64,000 nucleotides of DNA from Stutzerimonas azotifigens (GTDB lineage: Bacteria; Pseudomonadota; Gammaproteobacteria; Pseudomonadales; Pseudomonadaceae). Made by a program: the position numbers and the translations under genes. The notes under the pieces were generated by a model. That model searched no databases. It had not been told where the DNA came from and worked only from the letters and a program-made list of their open reading frames with translations. The stretch lies in assembly GCF_013522725.1 (NCBI RefSeq), contig NZ_JAAMRF010000010.1, forward strand, positions 181,786-245,785. Direction: 5' to 3'. This document shows positions 45,723 through 53,568 of this stretch, piece by piece. Position 1 is the stretch's first letter. Each line of letters opens with the position of its first letter.

Positions 45723-46526
45723 ATGCTCAACATCACCATGATCGGCTGCGGTGCCATCGGCATCGGTGCGCTGGAACTGCTGGAAAAAGACCCCGACCTA
45801 CGCGTCGACGCGGTGGTCGTGCCCGCCGAATCGCAGGAGCTGATCCGTCAGCGCCTGGCGAGCTTCGAGCGTCCGCCGACCGTACTGACCGAGCTGCCGG
45901 CCGACGCGCGCCCCGACCTGCTGGTCGAGTGCGCCGGGCACCGGGCCATCGAGCAGCACGTGCTGCCGGCCCTGGCACGCGGTATTCCGTGCCTGGTGGT
46001 CTCGGTCGGTGCGCTGTCCGAGTACGGCCTGGCCGAGCGCCTGGAAGCGGCGGCGCGCGAAGGCGGCACCCGCATCGAGCTGTTGCCCGGCGCCATCGGC
46101 GGCATCGATGCGCTGTCCGCGGCCAAGGTCGGCGGGCTGGAGTCGGTGCTCTACACCGGCCGCAAGCCGGCCGGCGCCTGGAAGGGCACGCCCGCCGAGC
46201 AGATCTGCGACCTGGACAACCTGGATGAGGCGACAGTGATCTTCCAGGGCAGCGCCCGCGAGGCAGCCATCCTCTATCCGAAGAATGCCAACGTCGCCGC
46301 CACCCTGTCGCTGGCCGGGCTCGGCCTCGACCGCACCGAGGTGCAGCTGATCGCCGACCCGCACAGCAGCGAGAACGTCCACCAGGTGGAAGCCCGCGGC
46401 GCCTTCGGCGGCTTCGAGCTGACCCTGCGCGGCAAGCCGCTGGCCGCCAACCCGAAGACTTCCGCGCTGACCGTCTACAGCGTGGTCCGCGCCCTGGGCA
46501 ACCATGCCCATGCCATTTCCATCTGA
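45723..46526 (+). CDS. L-aspartate dehydrogenase (PaeAspDH-like)
   Basis: 267 residues. The N-terminal Rossmann motif MIGCGAIGIGALELL and the DUF108/AspDH domain segments ELLPGAIGGIDALSAAKVGG, FPK-like YPKNANVAATLSLAGLG and ADPHSSENVHQVEARGAFG are diagnostic. Length equals that remembered for PA3505, the biochemically characterised P. aeruginosa aspartate dehydrogenase, which converts aspartate to iminoaspartate/oxaloacetate and ammonia with NAD(P)+. In a catabolic operon it may act on, or assimilate nitrogen from, an amino or imino intermediate. It lies 11 bases after the TPP gene. Confidence 0.93.
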   Translation: MLNITMIGCGAIGIGALELLEKDPDLRVDAVVVPAESQELIRQRLASFERPPTVLTELPADARPDLLVECAGHRAIEQHVLPALARGIPCLVVSVGALSEYGLAERLEAAAREGGTRIELLPGAIGGIDALSAAKVGGLESVLYTGRKPAGAWKGTPAEQICDLDNLDEATVIFQGSAREAAILYPKNANVAATLSLAGLGLDRTEVQLIADPHSSENVHQVEARGAFGGFELTLRGKPLAANPKTSALTVYSVVRALGNHAHAISI

Positions 46527-46535
46527 GGCCCGCCC

Positions 46536-48020
46536 ATGAACCTCGACGACATCCAACCCATCTGCATCGCCGGCCAATGGCGCCTGGGCTCCGGGGCACT
46601 CTACGCCACCACCTATCCGGCAACCGGCGAAGTAGTCACGCAACTGCATGCCGCCGGCCTCGACGACGTCGAGCAGGCGATCCAGGGCGCCCAGCACGCC
46701 TTCGTCCATAGCGGCTGGGCGCAGCGCAAGCCCCACGAGCGGGCCACGGCGCTCTACCGCGTGGCCCAGCTGATCCGCGAGCGGAGCGAAGAGCTGGCCC
46801 AGCTGCAGCGCCTGGACAACGGCAAGCCGATCAAGGAAACCCGCAACCTGGTGGCCAGCGCCGCCGGTACCTTCCAGTTCTTCGCGGCGGCCTGCGAGAC
46901 GCTAGAAGAAGCGATCACCCCGTCGCGCGGCGACTTCATGACCATGAGTGTCTACGAACCCATGGGCGTGGTGGCTGCGATCACCCCATGGAACTCGCCG
47001 ATCGCTTCCGAAGCGCAGAAGATGGCTCCGGCACTGGCCGCCGGCAACGCAGTGGTGGTCAAGCCGGCGGAAATAACGCCGCTGGCCGCCCTGGCGCTGG
47101 CGCGGATCTGCGAAGAGGCCGGCGTGCCGCGCGGGCTGATCAGCGTGCTGCCGGGCAAGGGCTCGCTGATCGGCGACGCGCTGACCCGCCACCCACTGGT
47201 CAAGCGCGTGTCCTTCACCGGTGGCACCAGCACCGGCAAGCACATCGCGCGCATCGCCGCCGACAAGATGATGCCGGTGTCGATGGAGCTGGGCGGCAAG
47301 TCGCCGACCATCGTGCTGGAGGATGCCGACCTCGACCATGCAGTCGCCGGCGTGCTCTACGGCATCTTCAGCAGCTCCGGCGAATCCTGCATCGCCGGCT
47401 CCCGGCTGTTCGTCGCGCGCTCGCTCTACGGTACCTTTATGGACCGCCTGGTCGAAGGCGCCCGTGGCATCCGCATTGGCGACCCGGCCGACGAGGCCAC
47501 CCAGATGGGCCCGCTGATCTCCGCCGCCCACCGCGAGAGCGTCGAGCGCTACGTGGACATCGGACTGTCCGAAGGCGGACGCCTGCTCTGCGGCGGCGAG
47601 CGCCCCCAAGGCGCGACCTTCGACAAAGGTCACTTCTACAGCCCGACCATCCTGGAAGGCCTCCCCAACACGGCCCGCCTGTGCCAGGAGGAGGTCTTCG
47701 GCCCGGTGCTGGCGGCCCTGCCCTTCGACGACGAGGCCGACCTGATCGACCAGGCCAACGACAGCGTCTACGCGCTGGCCGCCGGCATCTGGACCCGCGA
47801 CTTCCAGAAGGCCTGGAAGCTCGGCCGCGCCATCCAGGCCGGCACCGTCTGGATCAACACCTACAAGCAGTTCTCCATCTCCACCCCCTTCGGCGGCTGG
47901 CGCGACAGCGGCCTGGGGCGCGAGAAGGGGCGTCTCGGCATTCTCCAGTACATGGAGCAGAAGTCCCTCTACTGGGGCCTGAACGAACAGCCCATCGCCT
48001 GGGCAGGAGTAAAGCAATGA
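46536..48020 (+). CDS. NAD-dependent aldehyde dehydrogenase
   Basis: 494 residues. Standard ALDH features: GVVAAITPWNSPI, KPAEITPLAAL, SFTGGTSTGKHIA, catalytic Glu in SMELGGKSPTIV, nucleophile Cys in SSGESCIAGSRLFV and EVFGPVLAALPF. The family includes 2-hydroxymuconic and 2-aminomuconic semialdehyde dehydrogenases, which fits a ring-cleavage pathway. The stop overlaps the start of the next gene (ATGA). Comparable to PA3504. Confidence 0.95.
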   Translation: MNLDDIQPICIAGQWRLGSGALYATTYPATGEVVTQLHAAGLDDVEQAIQGAQHAFVHSGWAQRKPHERATALYRVAQLIRERSEELAQLQRLDNGKPIKETRNLVASAAGTFQFFAAACETLEEAITPSRGDFMTMSVYEPMGVVAAITPWNSPIASEAQKMAPALAAGNAVVVKPAEITPLAALALARICEEAGVPRGLISVLPGKGSLIGDALTRHPLVKRVSFTGGTSTGKHIARIAADKMMPVSMELGGKSPTIVLEDADLDHAVAGVLYGIFSSSGESCIAGSRLFVARSLYGTFMDRLVEGARGIRIGDPADEATQMGPLISAAHRESVERYVDIGLSEGGRLLCGGERPQGATFDKGHFYSPTILEGLPNTARLCQEEVFGPVLAALPFDDEADLIDQANDSVYALAAGIWTRDFQKAWKLGRAIQAGTVWINTYKQFSISTPFGGWRDSGLGREKGRLGILQYMEQKSLYWGLNEQPIAWAGVKQ

Positions 48021-48985
48021 GCGTACTTGGCATCGACGAGATCACCTACGGGGTCGAAGACCTGCCCCGCTGTGTCACTTTCTTCAAGGACTGGGGGCTC
48101 GCACTGGTCAGCGAGCAGCCCGACGAGGCGATCTTCGAAACCCTCAACGGCTGCCGAGTGATCGTCGCCGACCTGAACAAGCCCGGCCTGCCACCGGCGA
48201 TCGAATCCGGTCCGACCATCCGCGAGGTGGTCTGGGGCGTCGAAAGCGACGCGGACCTGGCGCTCTATGCCAGCCGCATCGCCCAGGACCCGGGCTTCGT
48301 CGAAGGCAATGGCCGCGTCGGCTGCACCGACCCCAACGGTCTGGCGATCCGCTTCCAGGTCACCCGCAAGTGCGACCTCGAGCTTGAGGAATGCGGCGCC
48401 CACAACACCTGGAACAGCAAGGGCCGGATCAACAAGCCGAGCCCGGTCTACGAACGCGCCACGCCGGTGGAAGTCGGCCACGTGGTGCTCTTCGTCAAGG
48501 ACGTGAACGCCTGCGAGGCTTTCTACCACGATCGCTTCGGCTTCCAGTCCTCGGACCGCTATCCGAACCGCGGCGCCTTCATGCGGACCGCCGAGGAAGG
48601 CGGCCACCACGACATCTTCATGCTGCAGTTGCCCGAACCGCGCGCGGGACTGAACCACGTCGCCTTCACGGTGCGCGACATCCACGAGGTGTTCGGCGGC
48701 GGCATGCATGTCTCCCGCTGCGGCTGGGACACCGAGATCGGCCCGGGCCGCCACCCGGTGTCATCGGCATTCTTCTGGTACTTCAAGAATCCCGCCGGCG
48801 CGCTGGTGGAGTACTACGCGGACGAGGACCACCTGACCGCCGAATGGCAGCCGCGTGAGTTCGAGCCCGGCCCCACCGTCTTCGCCGAGTGGGCGATCGC
48901 CGGTGGCATCGATGGCGTGACCCGCCGGCAGCGACACGTCGAGGCGCCGCAGGGCAAATTCCTTACCGAAAAGAACAAACGCTGA
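48017..48985 (+). CDS. Type I extradiol dioxygenase-like VOC protein
   Basis: About 322 residues from the ATG at 48017 after an AGGAG site. Two vicinal-oxygen-chelate modules are present. The C-terminal module holds a possible 2-His-1-Glu iron triad: His in VGHVVLFVKDVN, His in LNHVAFTVRDIH and Glu in ALVEYYADED. The N-terminal module starts with EITYGVEDLPRCVTFFKDWGLAL. The layout matches 2,3-dihydroxybiphenyl dioxygenase-type ring-cleaving enzymes, acting on a catechol-, aminophenol- or hydroxypyridine-like ring. Located between the ALDH and the flavin monooxygenase genes. Confidence 0.88.
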   Translation: MSVLGIDEITYGVEDLPRCVTFFKDWGLALVSEQPDEAIFETLNGCRVIVADLNKPGLPPAIESGPTIREVVWGVESDADLALYASRIAQDPGFVEGNGRVGCTDPNGLAIRFQVTRKCDLELEECGAHNTWNSKGRINKPSPVYERATPVEVGHVVLFVKDVNACEAFYHDRFGFQSSDRYPNRGAFMRTAEEGGHHDIFMLQLPEPRAGLNHVAFTVRDIHEVFGGGMHVSRCGWDTEIGPGRHPVSSAFFWYFKNPAGALVEYYADEDHLTAEWQPREFEPGPTVFAEWAIAGGIDGVTRRQRHVEAPQGKFLTEKNKR

Positions 48986-48995
48986 GAGCAAACAA

Positions 48996-50138
48996 ATGAC
49001 CCAAAAACTGAAAATCGGCGTCCTCGGCGCCGGTATCGGCGGCCTGGCCGCCGCCATCGGCCTGCTGCGCGCTGGGCACGACGTGGTGGTCTATGAACAG
49101 GCTCGGGCCTTCCTGCGCGTCGGTGCCGACATCAACCTTACGCCCAACGCGGTCAAGGCCGTCGACGGCCTCGGCGTCGGCGAGGCGGTACGCGACAGTG
49201 CGGCGCGCCCCACGCACCGCATCAGCCGCACCTGGGATACCGGTGAGGAAACCTCGCGTCTGGAAATGTCCGACGCCGCCGAGCGCAAGTACGGCGCGCC
49301 GCAGCTGACCATCCACCGCGCTGACCTGCTAGCCGCCCTGGCCAAGGCCTTCCCCCTGGAGCGTGTTCGCTTCAGCCATCGTGCCCAGGCCGTGAGCCAG
49401 GACGAAAGTGGTGTGCGCATCGATTTTGCCGACGGTAGCCATGACCGCGTCGACCTGCTGATCGGCGCCGACGGCATCCATTCGGTAGTGCGCAGCGCGC
49501 TGTTCGGCGAAGAAAACCCGCGCTTCACCGGCGTCGTCGCCTACCGCGCCGTGGTGCCGGCGGAGAAGGTCGCCGAGGTCCCGCATATCCAGGCCTTCAC
49601 CAAGTGGTGGGGCCCCAACCCGCATAGCCAGATTGTCACCTTCCCGCTCAATCGCGGCCGCGACATCTTCATCTTCGCCACCACCGCCCAGGACAGCTGG
49701 CAATTGGAGAGCTGGACCACCCAGGGCAACGTCGAGGAGCTGCGCGAAAGCTACGCCCACTACCACCCGCACGCCCGCGCCCTGCTCGAGGCCTGCGACG
49801 AGGTGCTCAAGACGGCCCTTTACGAGCGCGATCCGCTGCCCTACTGGGCCCGCGACAAGCTGGTCCTACTGGGCGACGCCTGCCACCCGATGATGCCGTT
49901 CATGGCTCAGGGCGCTGGCCAGGCCATAGAGGATGCCGTGGTCCTCAGCCGCATGCTCGACGGCGTGACGGACCTGGCCCAGGTTCCAGCCGCGCTGGAA
50001 GCCTACCAGAACGCCCGCCTGGAGCGCGCCAGCCAGATCCAGATCGGCTCGCGCGGCAACCAGTGGCTCAAGGACGGCGGCAATGCCGACTGGGTGTATA
50101 GCTATGACGCCTGGGGCGAACCCGCCCCTGCTGCCTGA
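48996..50138 (+). CDS. FAD-dependent aromatic hydroxylase (6-hydroxynicotinate 3-monooxygenase-like)
   Basis: 380 residues. Group A flavoprotein monooxygenase motifs: GVLGAGIGGLAAAIGLL, GADGIHSVVRSALFG (DG motif) and LLGDACHPMMPFMAQGAGQAIEDA (GD motif). Similarity to NicC as I remember it is local and specific: KWWGPNPHSQIV, NPLPLW-like DPLPYWARDKLVLLGDACHPM and WVYSYDAWG at the C terminus. NicC performs decarboxylative hydroxylation of 6-hydroxynicotinate. Here the substrate may be another hydroxylated aromatic or pyridine carboxylate. No membrane segment. Located 10 bases after the VOC gene. Confidence 0.9.
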   Translation: MTQKLKIGVLGAGIGGLAAAIGLLRAGHDVVVYEQARAFLRVGADINLTPNAVKAVDGLGVGEAVRDSAARPTHRISRTWDTGEETSRLEMSDAAERKYGAPQLTIHRADLLAALAKAFPLERVRFSHRAQAVSQDESGVRIDFADGSHDRVDLLIGADGIHSVVRSALFGEENPRFTGVVAYRAVVPAEKVAEVPHIQAFTKWWGPNPHSQIVTFPLNRGRDIFIFATTAQDSWQLESWTTQGNVEELRESYAHYHPHARALLEACDEVLKTALYERDPLPYWARDKLVLLGDACHPMMPFMAQGAGQAIEDAVVLSRMLDGVTDLAQVPAALEAYQNARLERASQIQIGSRGNQWLKDGGNADWVYSYDAWGEPAPAA

Positions 50139-50147
50139 GGAGACGTC

Positions 50148-50465
50148 ATGAGCGAGACTCTGCTGCTCACCGTGCTGCTGCGCCACGACCAGTCGAACAA
50201 CCTGGAAGACATCCAGGGCCATATGAAAAGGATGGACTGGTGGGAGCGCTTTCCCGGCGAAGGGGTAGAAATCGTCTCCTGGACCGTGGCCATGGGCCTT
50301 GGCCAGATCGTCACGCTGCGCTTGCCACCGGCGCTTCTGCCCCGCGTCAACGTCGAACTGGAACGCTCCGCCTGGAGCGTGTTCCGCACCGAGTGCTACC
50401 CCACCTACGACTTCGTCCCGGTTCGCGAAATGATCCGCGAGCGGGTCCGCAATGGAGGCCAATGA
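50148..50465 (+). CDS. Small hypothetical protein of the operon (105 aa)
   Basis: 105 residues, ATG at 50148, 9 bases after the monooxygenase stop, with a GAGGAG ribosome site. The sequence contains LLLTVLLRHDQSNNLEDIQGHMKRMDWWERFPGEGVEIVSWTVAMGLGQIVTLRLPPALLPRVN, looks like a small alpha/beta (ferredoxin-like) fold, and has no signal peptide. I do not recognise a characterised function. It may be a Rieske-system accessory or stand-in for a small subunit; this is inference from position only. Confidence 0.85.
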   Translation: MSETLLLTVLLRHDQSNNLEDIQGHMKRMDWWERFPGEGVEIVSWTVAMGLGQIVTLRLPPALLPRVNVELERSAWSVFRTECYPTYDFVPVREMIRERVRNGGQ

Positions 50466-50466
50466 C

Positions 50467-50688
50467 ATGACCGCGCCCTACAACGAAACCCACCAGGCCC
50501 GCACGCGCCCGAGCACACCTTTCGAGGACCTGCTCGGCGACTCCATCGAGCGCGCCTACGCCGCCGGCAAGCACGATCTGCCGAGCCTGCTGGCACACCT
50601 GAATCTGGCCGGCCCGCCCTGCCCGCTGAATACCGGCGAGTGGGACGAGGAAAGCTTCAAGACGCTGATGGCCCGGCTTGGCGAATGA
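50467..50688 (+). CDS. Small hypothetical protein of the operon (73 aa)
   Basis: 73 residues from the ATG at 50467, one base after the preceding stop. The sequence is helical and charged (RPSTPFEDLLGDSIERAYAAGKHDLPSLLAHLNLAGPPCPL) and ends DEESFKTLMARLGE; related short proteins are sometimes labelled recombinase-like helix-turn-helix without evidence for DNA recombination. It precedes the Rieske gene by 11 bases. The conserved coupling with the oxygenase gene suggests an accessory role. Confidence 0.85.
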   Translation: MTAPYNETHQARTRPSTPFEDLLGDSIERAYAAGKHDLPSLLAHLNLAGPPCPLNTGEWDEESFKTLMARLGE

Positions 50689-50699
50689 GGGAATCGAAC

Positions 50700-51731
50700 A
50701 TGAACATGCAAGCCAACATCGATCCGGTCGAACAGCTGCTCGCCAACGGCCTGAAGAATCTCTGGTTCCCGGTACTGCCTTCCGCCCTGCTGGAGGACAA
50801 GCCGGTGTCCATCCGCCGCCTGGGCTACAAGATCGCCCTTTGGCGCGACAACGACGGCAGCGTCCACGCGCTGGAAGACCACTGCCCGCACCGCGGCGCC
50901 CCGCTGTCGCTCGGCCCCGTGCTCGGCGACCGCCTGCAGTGCCCCTACCATGGAATCGAAGTGCGCTGCGACGGCACCGTCACCAAGGTCCCCGGCAGCC
51001 CTGGCTGCAAGCTCGAAGGCAGCCGCCCGACGCGAATGTTCCACGTGCGCGAGACCGCCGGCGCGATATTCCTCTACAACGCCGCCGACCCGCATGTGGC
51101 CGAGCCGCCGGAGCTGGTCCTGCCCGAGCAGCTGACCTCGCCGGAGTGGAGCAGCTTCCTTTGCTACACCGAGTGGAAGGGCGACTACCGTTACGTCATC
51201 GATAACGTCATGGACCCGATGCACGGCACCTACCTGCATAAGATGTCCCATTCGATGAGCGAGGGTGAGAGCACGGCGAAGTTCATCACCCGCGATACGG
51301 ACAGCGGTTTCATCTTCGAGAAGGAAGGCCAGCGCGGCGTCAACTTCGACTGGACCGAATTCGTCGACAACGGTTGTCACTGGCTGCGTCTGGAAATTCC
51401 CTATCCGAAGACGGGCGGCCCGGGCGGCAATTTCACCATCATCGGCAGCTACACGCCGAGCAGCCCAACGCTGAGCGGTGTATTCCACTGGCGCTGCCGT
51501 CCACTGACCGGCTGGCAGCGCGACACCTGGCGCTTCCTTTACAAGAATCGCCTGGAGGCTCGCCACTGGGCAGTGCTGGAACAGGATCGGGTCCTGCTGG
51601 AGCACATGGAGCCGGATGCCAACGCCCGCGAGAACCTCTACCAGCACGATCTGGGCCTGGTGCGCCTGCGCCGCTACCTGAAAGGCAAGGCCCGCGAGCA
51701 ACTGGAACTGATCGAGGCGAAACAGCTGTGA
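50700..51731 (+). CDS. Rieske non-heme iron oxygenase, alpha subunit
   Basis: About 343 residues from the ATG at 50700. The [2Fe-2S] Rieske motif is C62-P-H64 and C81-P-Y-H84. The mononuclear iron site is seen in VIDNVMDPMHGTYLH (D172 bridging, H175, H180). Size and residues resemble the VanA/phthalate-dioxygenase-like group, which works with a reductase of the type encoded two genes downstream and needs no beta subunit. Likely reaction: mono- or dioxygenation or dealkylation of an aromatic acid. Its stop overlaps the RidA start (GTGA). Confidence 0.93.
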   Translation: MNMQANIDPVEQLLANGLKNLWFPVLPSALLEDKPVSIRRLGYKIALWRDNDGSVHALEDHCPHRGAPLSLGPVLGDRLQCPYHGIEVRCDGTVTKVPGSPGCKLEGSRPTRMFHVRETAGAIFLYNAADPHVAEPPELVLPEQLTSPEWSSFLCYTEWKGDYRYVIDNVMDPMHGTYLHKMSHSMSEGESTAKFITRDTDSGFIFEKEGQRGVNFDWTEFVDNGCHWLRLEIPYPKTGGPGGNFTIIGSYTPSSPTLSGVFHWRCRPLTGWQRDTWRFLYKNRLEARHWAVLEQDRVLLEHMEPDANARENLYQHDLGLVRLRRYLKGKAREQLELIEAKQL

Positions 51732-52162
51732 ACAGGACACCCGTGTTCCGCGTTCACTCGGACGCGGTGGCCGAACTGGCCACCGCTACCTGGTCCAACG
51801 CACTGCTGATCGGTAACGAAGTGGTGATGTCCGGCATGACCGGGCACCCCGCCACCCGCCAGGCGGCGGAAAGGGGGGAGCCTCTGAACGCCTATGCCCA
51901 GACCCTAGTGGTGCTGAACAAGTGCAAGGCGCTGGTCGAGGCCGCCGGGGGAGGCATCCACAACATCTACCGGCTGACCCTGTACCTCACCCGTATTGCC
52001 GACAAGGACGAGGTGGGCCGCGCCCGCCATGATTTCTTCGCCGGCCAGACGACCCTGCCGACCTCGACCCTGGTCGAGGTCAGCGGCCTGGTCTTCCCCG
52101 AACTCTGTGTGGAGATCGAAGCCAGCGCTCGGCTGGACATCGATCTGCGCGCGACAGCTTGA
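51728..52162 (+). CDS. RidA/YjgF/UK114 family protein
   Basis: About 144 residues from the GTG at 51728, which overlaps the Rieske stop; no ATG in frame gives a full-length family member. Motifs: LLIGNEVVMSGMTGHPA at the N terminus, QTLVVLNKCKALVEAAGGGIHNIYRLTLYLTRIADKDEV and FPELCVEIEASARLD. RidA proteins hydrolyse enamines/imines; a branch of the superfamily includes 2-aminomuconate deaminase. The context with an extradiol enzyme and ALDH makes the deaminase role attractive but unproven. The usual RidA arginine near the C-terminal IEA motif is replaced by sequence I cannot align by eye. Confidence 0.88.
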   Translation: MNRTPVFRVHSDAVAELATATWSNALLIGNEVVMSGMTGHPATRQAAERGEPLNAYAQTLVVLNKCKALVEAAGGGIHNIYRLTLYLTRIADKDEVGRARHDFFAGQTTLPTSTLVEVSGLVFPELCVEIEASARLDIDLRATA

Positions 52163-52173
52163 GGCAAAGCACC

Positions 52174-53130
52174 ATGTCCACCGCGACCACGACCGCCCTG
52201 GTGCACACGCTGCGCTATGAGGCGGAAGGCATCATCAGCGTGGAACTCCGGCCCTGGGGCGACACCGTGTTCGCTCCGTTCGAGGCCGGCTCGCACATTG
52301 ACTTGCACCTGCCCAACGGCCTTGTACGCAGCTATTCACTGCTCAACTCGCCGACCGACCGGGGACGCTATGTGGTCGGCATCCTGCGCGACCGCAAGAG
52401 CCGCGGCGGCTCGGAATTCATCCACAGCCAGCTGCGGGTCGGCATGCAGCTGACCATTTCCCAACCGCGCAACAATTTCCACCTGGACACCGCAGCCAGC
52501 CACAGCGTGCTGGTCGCTGGCGGCATCGGCATCACGCCGATCTACTGCATGTACCGTCAGCTACTGGCGCTCGGGCGCTCGGCCGAGTTGATCTATTGCG
52601 CCCGCTCGCGCCGCGAAGCAGCGCTGCTGGAGGAGATCGCCGGGCTGGACGGGCGGGTCGCCTACCACTTCGACGACGAGAAGGGCGTCTCGCCGGACCT
52701 GACGGCCTACCTTGCCGGCAAGCCCGCCGACACGCACTTCTACTGCTGCGGACCGACGCCGATGCTCGATGCCTTTGAGCAGACCTGCGAGCAGCTGGGC
52801 TACCCGCATGCCCATATCGAACGTTTCGCCGCTGCCGAACTGCCGCCTGCGGCCGATGCCCAGGGCAGCTACAGCGTCGAACTGAAGCGCTCGGGCAAAA
52901 CGCTGGAGATCGGTCCCGGAGACAACCTGCTGGAATCCCTGTTGAACGCCGGCTGCGCCATTGACAACAGCTGTCGAGAAGGTGTTTGCGGCGCCTGCGA
53001 GACCCGCGTGCTCGAAGGTGAACCCGACCACCGCGATGGCGTGCTGAGCAAGGCAGAACGGCAAGCCAACAAGTCGATGATGGTCTGCGTATCGGGCTGC
53101 CGCAGCAGCCGGCTTGTGCTCGATGCCTAG
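52174..53130 (+). CDS. Rieske oxygenase reductase (FMN/NAD + [2Fe-2S] ferredoxin domain)
   Basis: About 318 residues from the ATG at 52174. FMN-binding motif RSYSLLNSP, NAD-binding segments VAGGIGITPIYCMYRQL and CGPTPMLDAFEQ, and a C-terminal ferredoxin domain with CREGVCGAC (C-x4-C-x2-C) and a distal cysteine in VCVSGC. This is the phthalate dioxygenase reductase/VanB layout. It passes electrons from NADH to the Rieske oxygenase. It is the last gene of the operon; an intrinsic terminator follows. Comparable to PA3498. Confidence 0.94.
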   Translation: MSTATTTALVHTLRYEAEGIISVELRPWGDTVFAPFEAGSHIDLHLPNGLVRSYSLLNSPTDRGRYVVGILRDRKSRGGSEFIHSQLRVGMQLTISQPRNNFHLDTAASHSVLVAGGIGITPIYCMYRQLLALGRSAELIYCARSRREAALLEEIAGLDGRVAYHFDDEKGVSPDLTAYLAGKPADTHFYCCGPTPMLDAFEQTCEQLGYPHAHIERFAAAELPPAADAQGSYSVELKRSGKTLEIGPGDNLLESLLNAGCAIDNSCREGVCGACETRVLEGEPDHRDGVLSKAERQANKSMMVCVSGCRSSRLVLDA

Positions 53131-53173
53131 ATATCGACTCGACCGAAACTAGCGCAATTGCAGCTTCATACTT

Positions 53174-53201
53174 ACGCCCGGTTATGCCGGGCGTTTTTAT
53201 T
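53174..53201 (+). terminator. Rho-independent terminator of the catabolic operon
   Basis: ACGCCCGG, a TTATG loop and CCGGGCGT form an 8-bp stem followed by TTTTATTT. It begins 43 bases after the reductase stop codon. The porin gene therefore needs its own promoter. Confidence 0.9.
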
Positions 53202-53568
53202 TCTGGCAGTGCTGCTGCCAAAAGTTACAGCGCGCACTGCGATAAGCCAGGCGTTACTTATCTGCACCTATGCTGTGCAGCGCCTTTCAAGTTAACTAAT
53301 GCTTGTTCCATGTCTGGCACAAAACCGTCTGTTCCCCATATAACACCTTGAAACCAAAGAACAAATTACTTAAACAAAGCATCAAGTTTTCCATGGCATG
53401 GTTCATGCAAAAAACGCTTAGCCATATATGAAACAAGCACGACGAACCGGAGCATCAGGACATCCATTAATTCTCGCTACGCAATTAACTTTTTCTGAAC
53501 TTCTTTAACGGAAGAGCGGGTTTCTATTGGCTGAATTTTTATATGGACAACTATTTGAGGCTGCTGAC
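53202..53568. other. Porin gene upstream region
   Basis: No gene is seen in these 367 bases. The region is AT-rich compared with the surroundings. It contains copy 2 of the promoter module and GAAAC half-sites at 53349 and 53430, so it is a regulatory region. Confidence 0.6.
53394..53434 (+). promoter_or_regulatory. Promoter/operator module before the porin gene (copy 2)
   Basis: TGGCATGGTTCATGCA (53394-53409) contains GG and GC 12 bases apart and a perfect palindrome GCATG-GTT-CATGC. TATATGAAAC starts 31 bases from its first base, at 53425-53434. Both sequence and spacing match copy 1 at 37445. It is about 135-175 bases upstream of the porin start. Confidence 0.55.

Noticed and set aside
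46988..48016. Plus-strand frame running inside the ALDH gene into the VOC gene
   Set aside because: The part before 48017 is a shadow of the ALDH gene with arginine-rich composition; the VOC start with its AGGAG site is at 48017.
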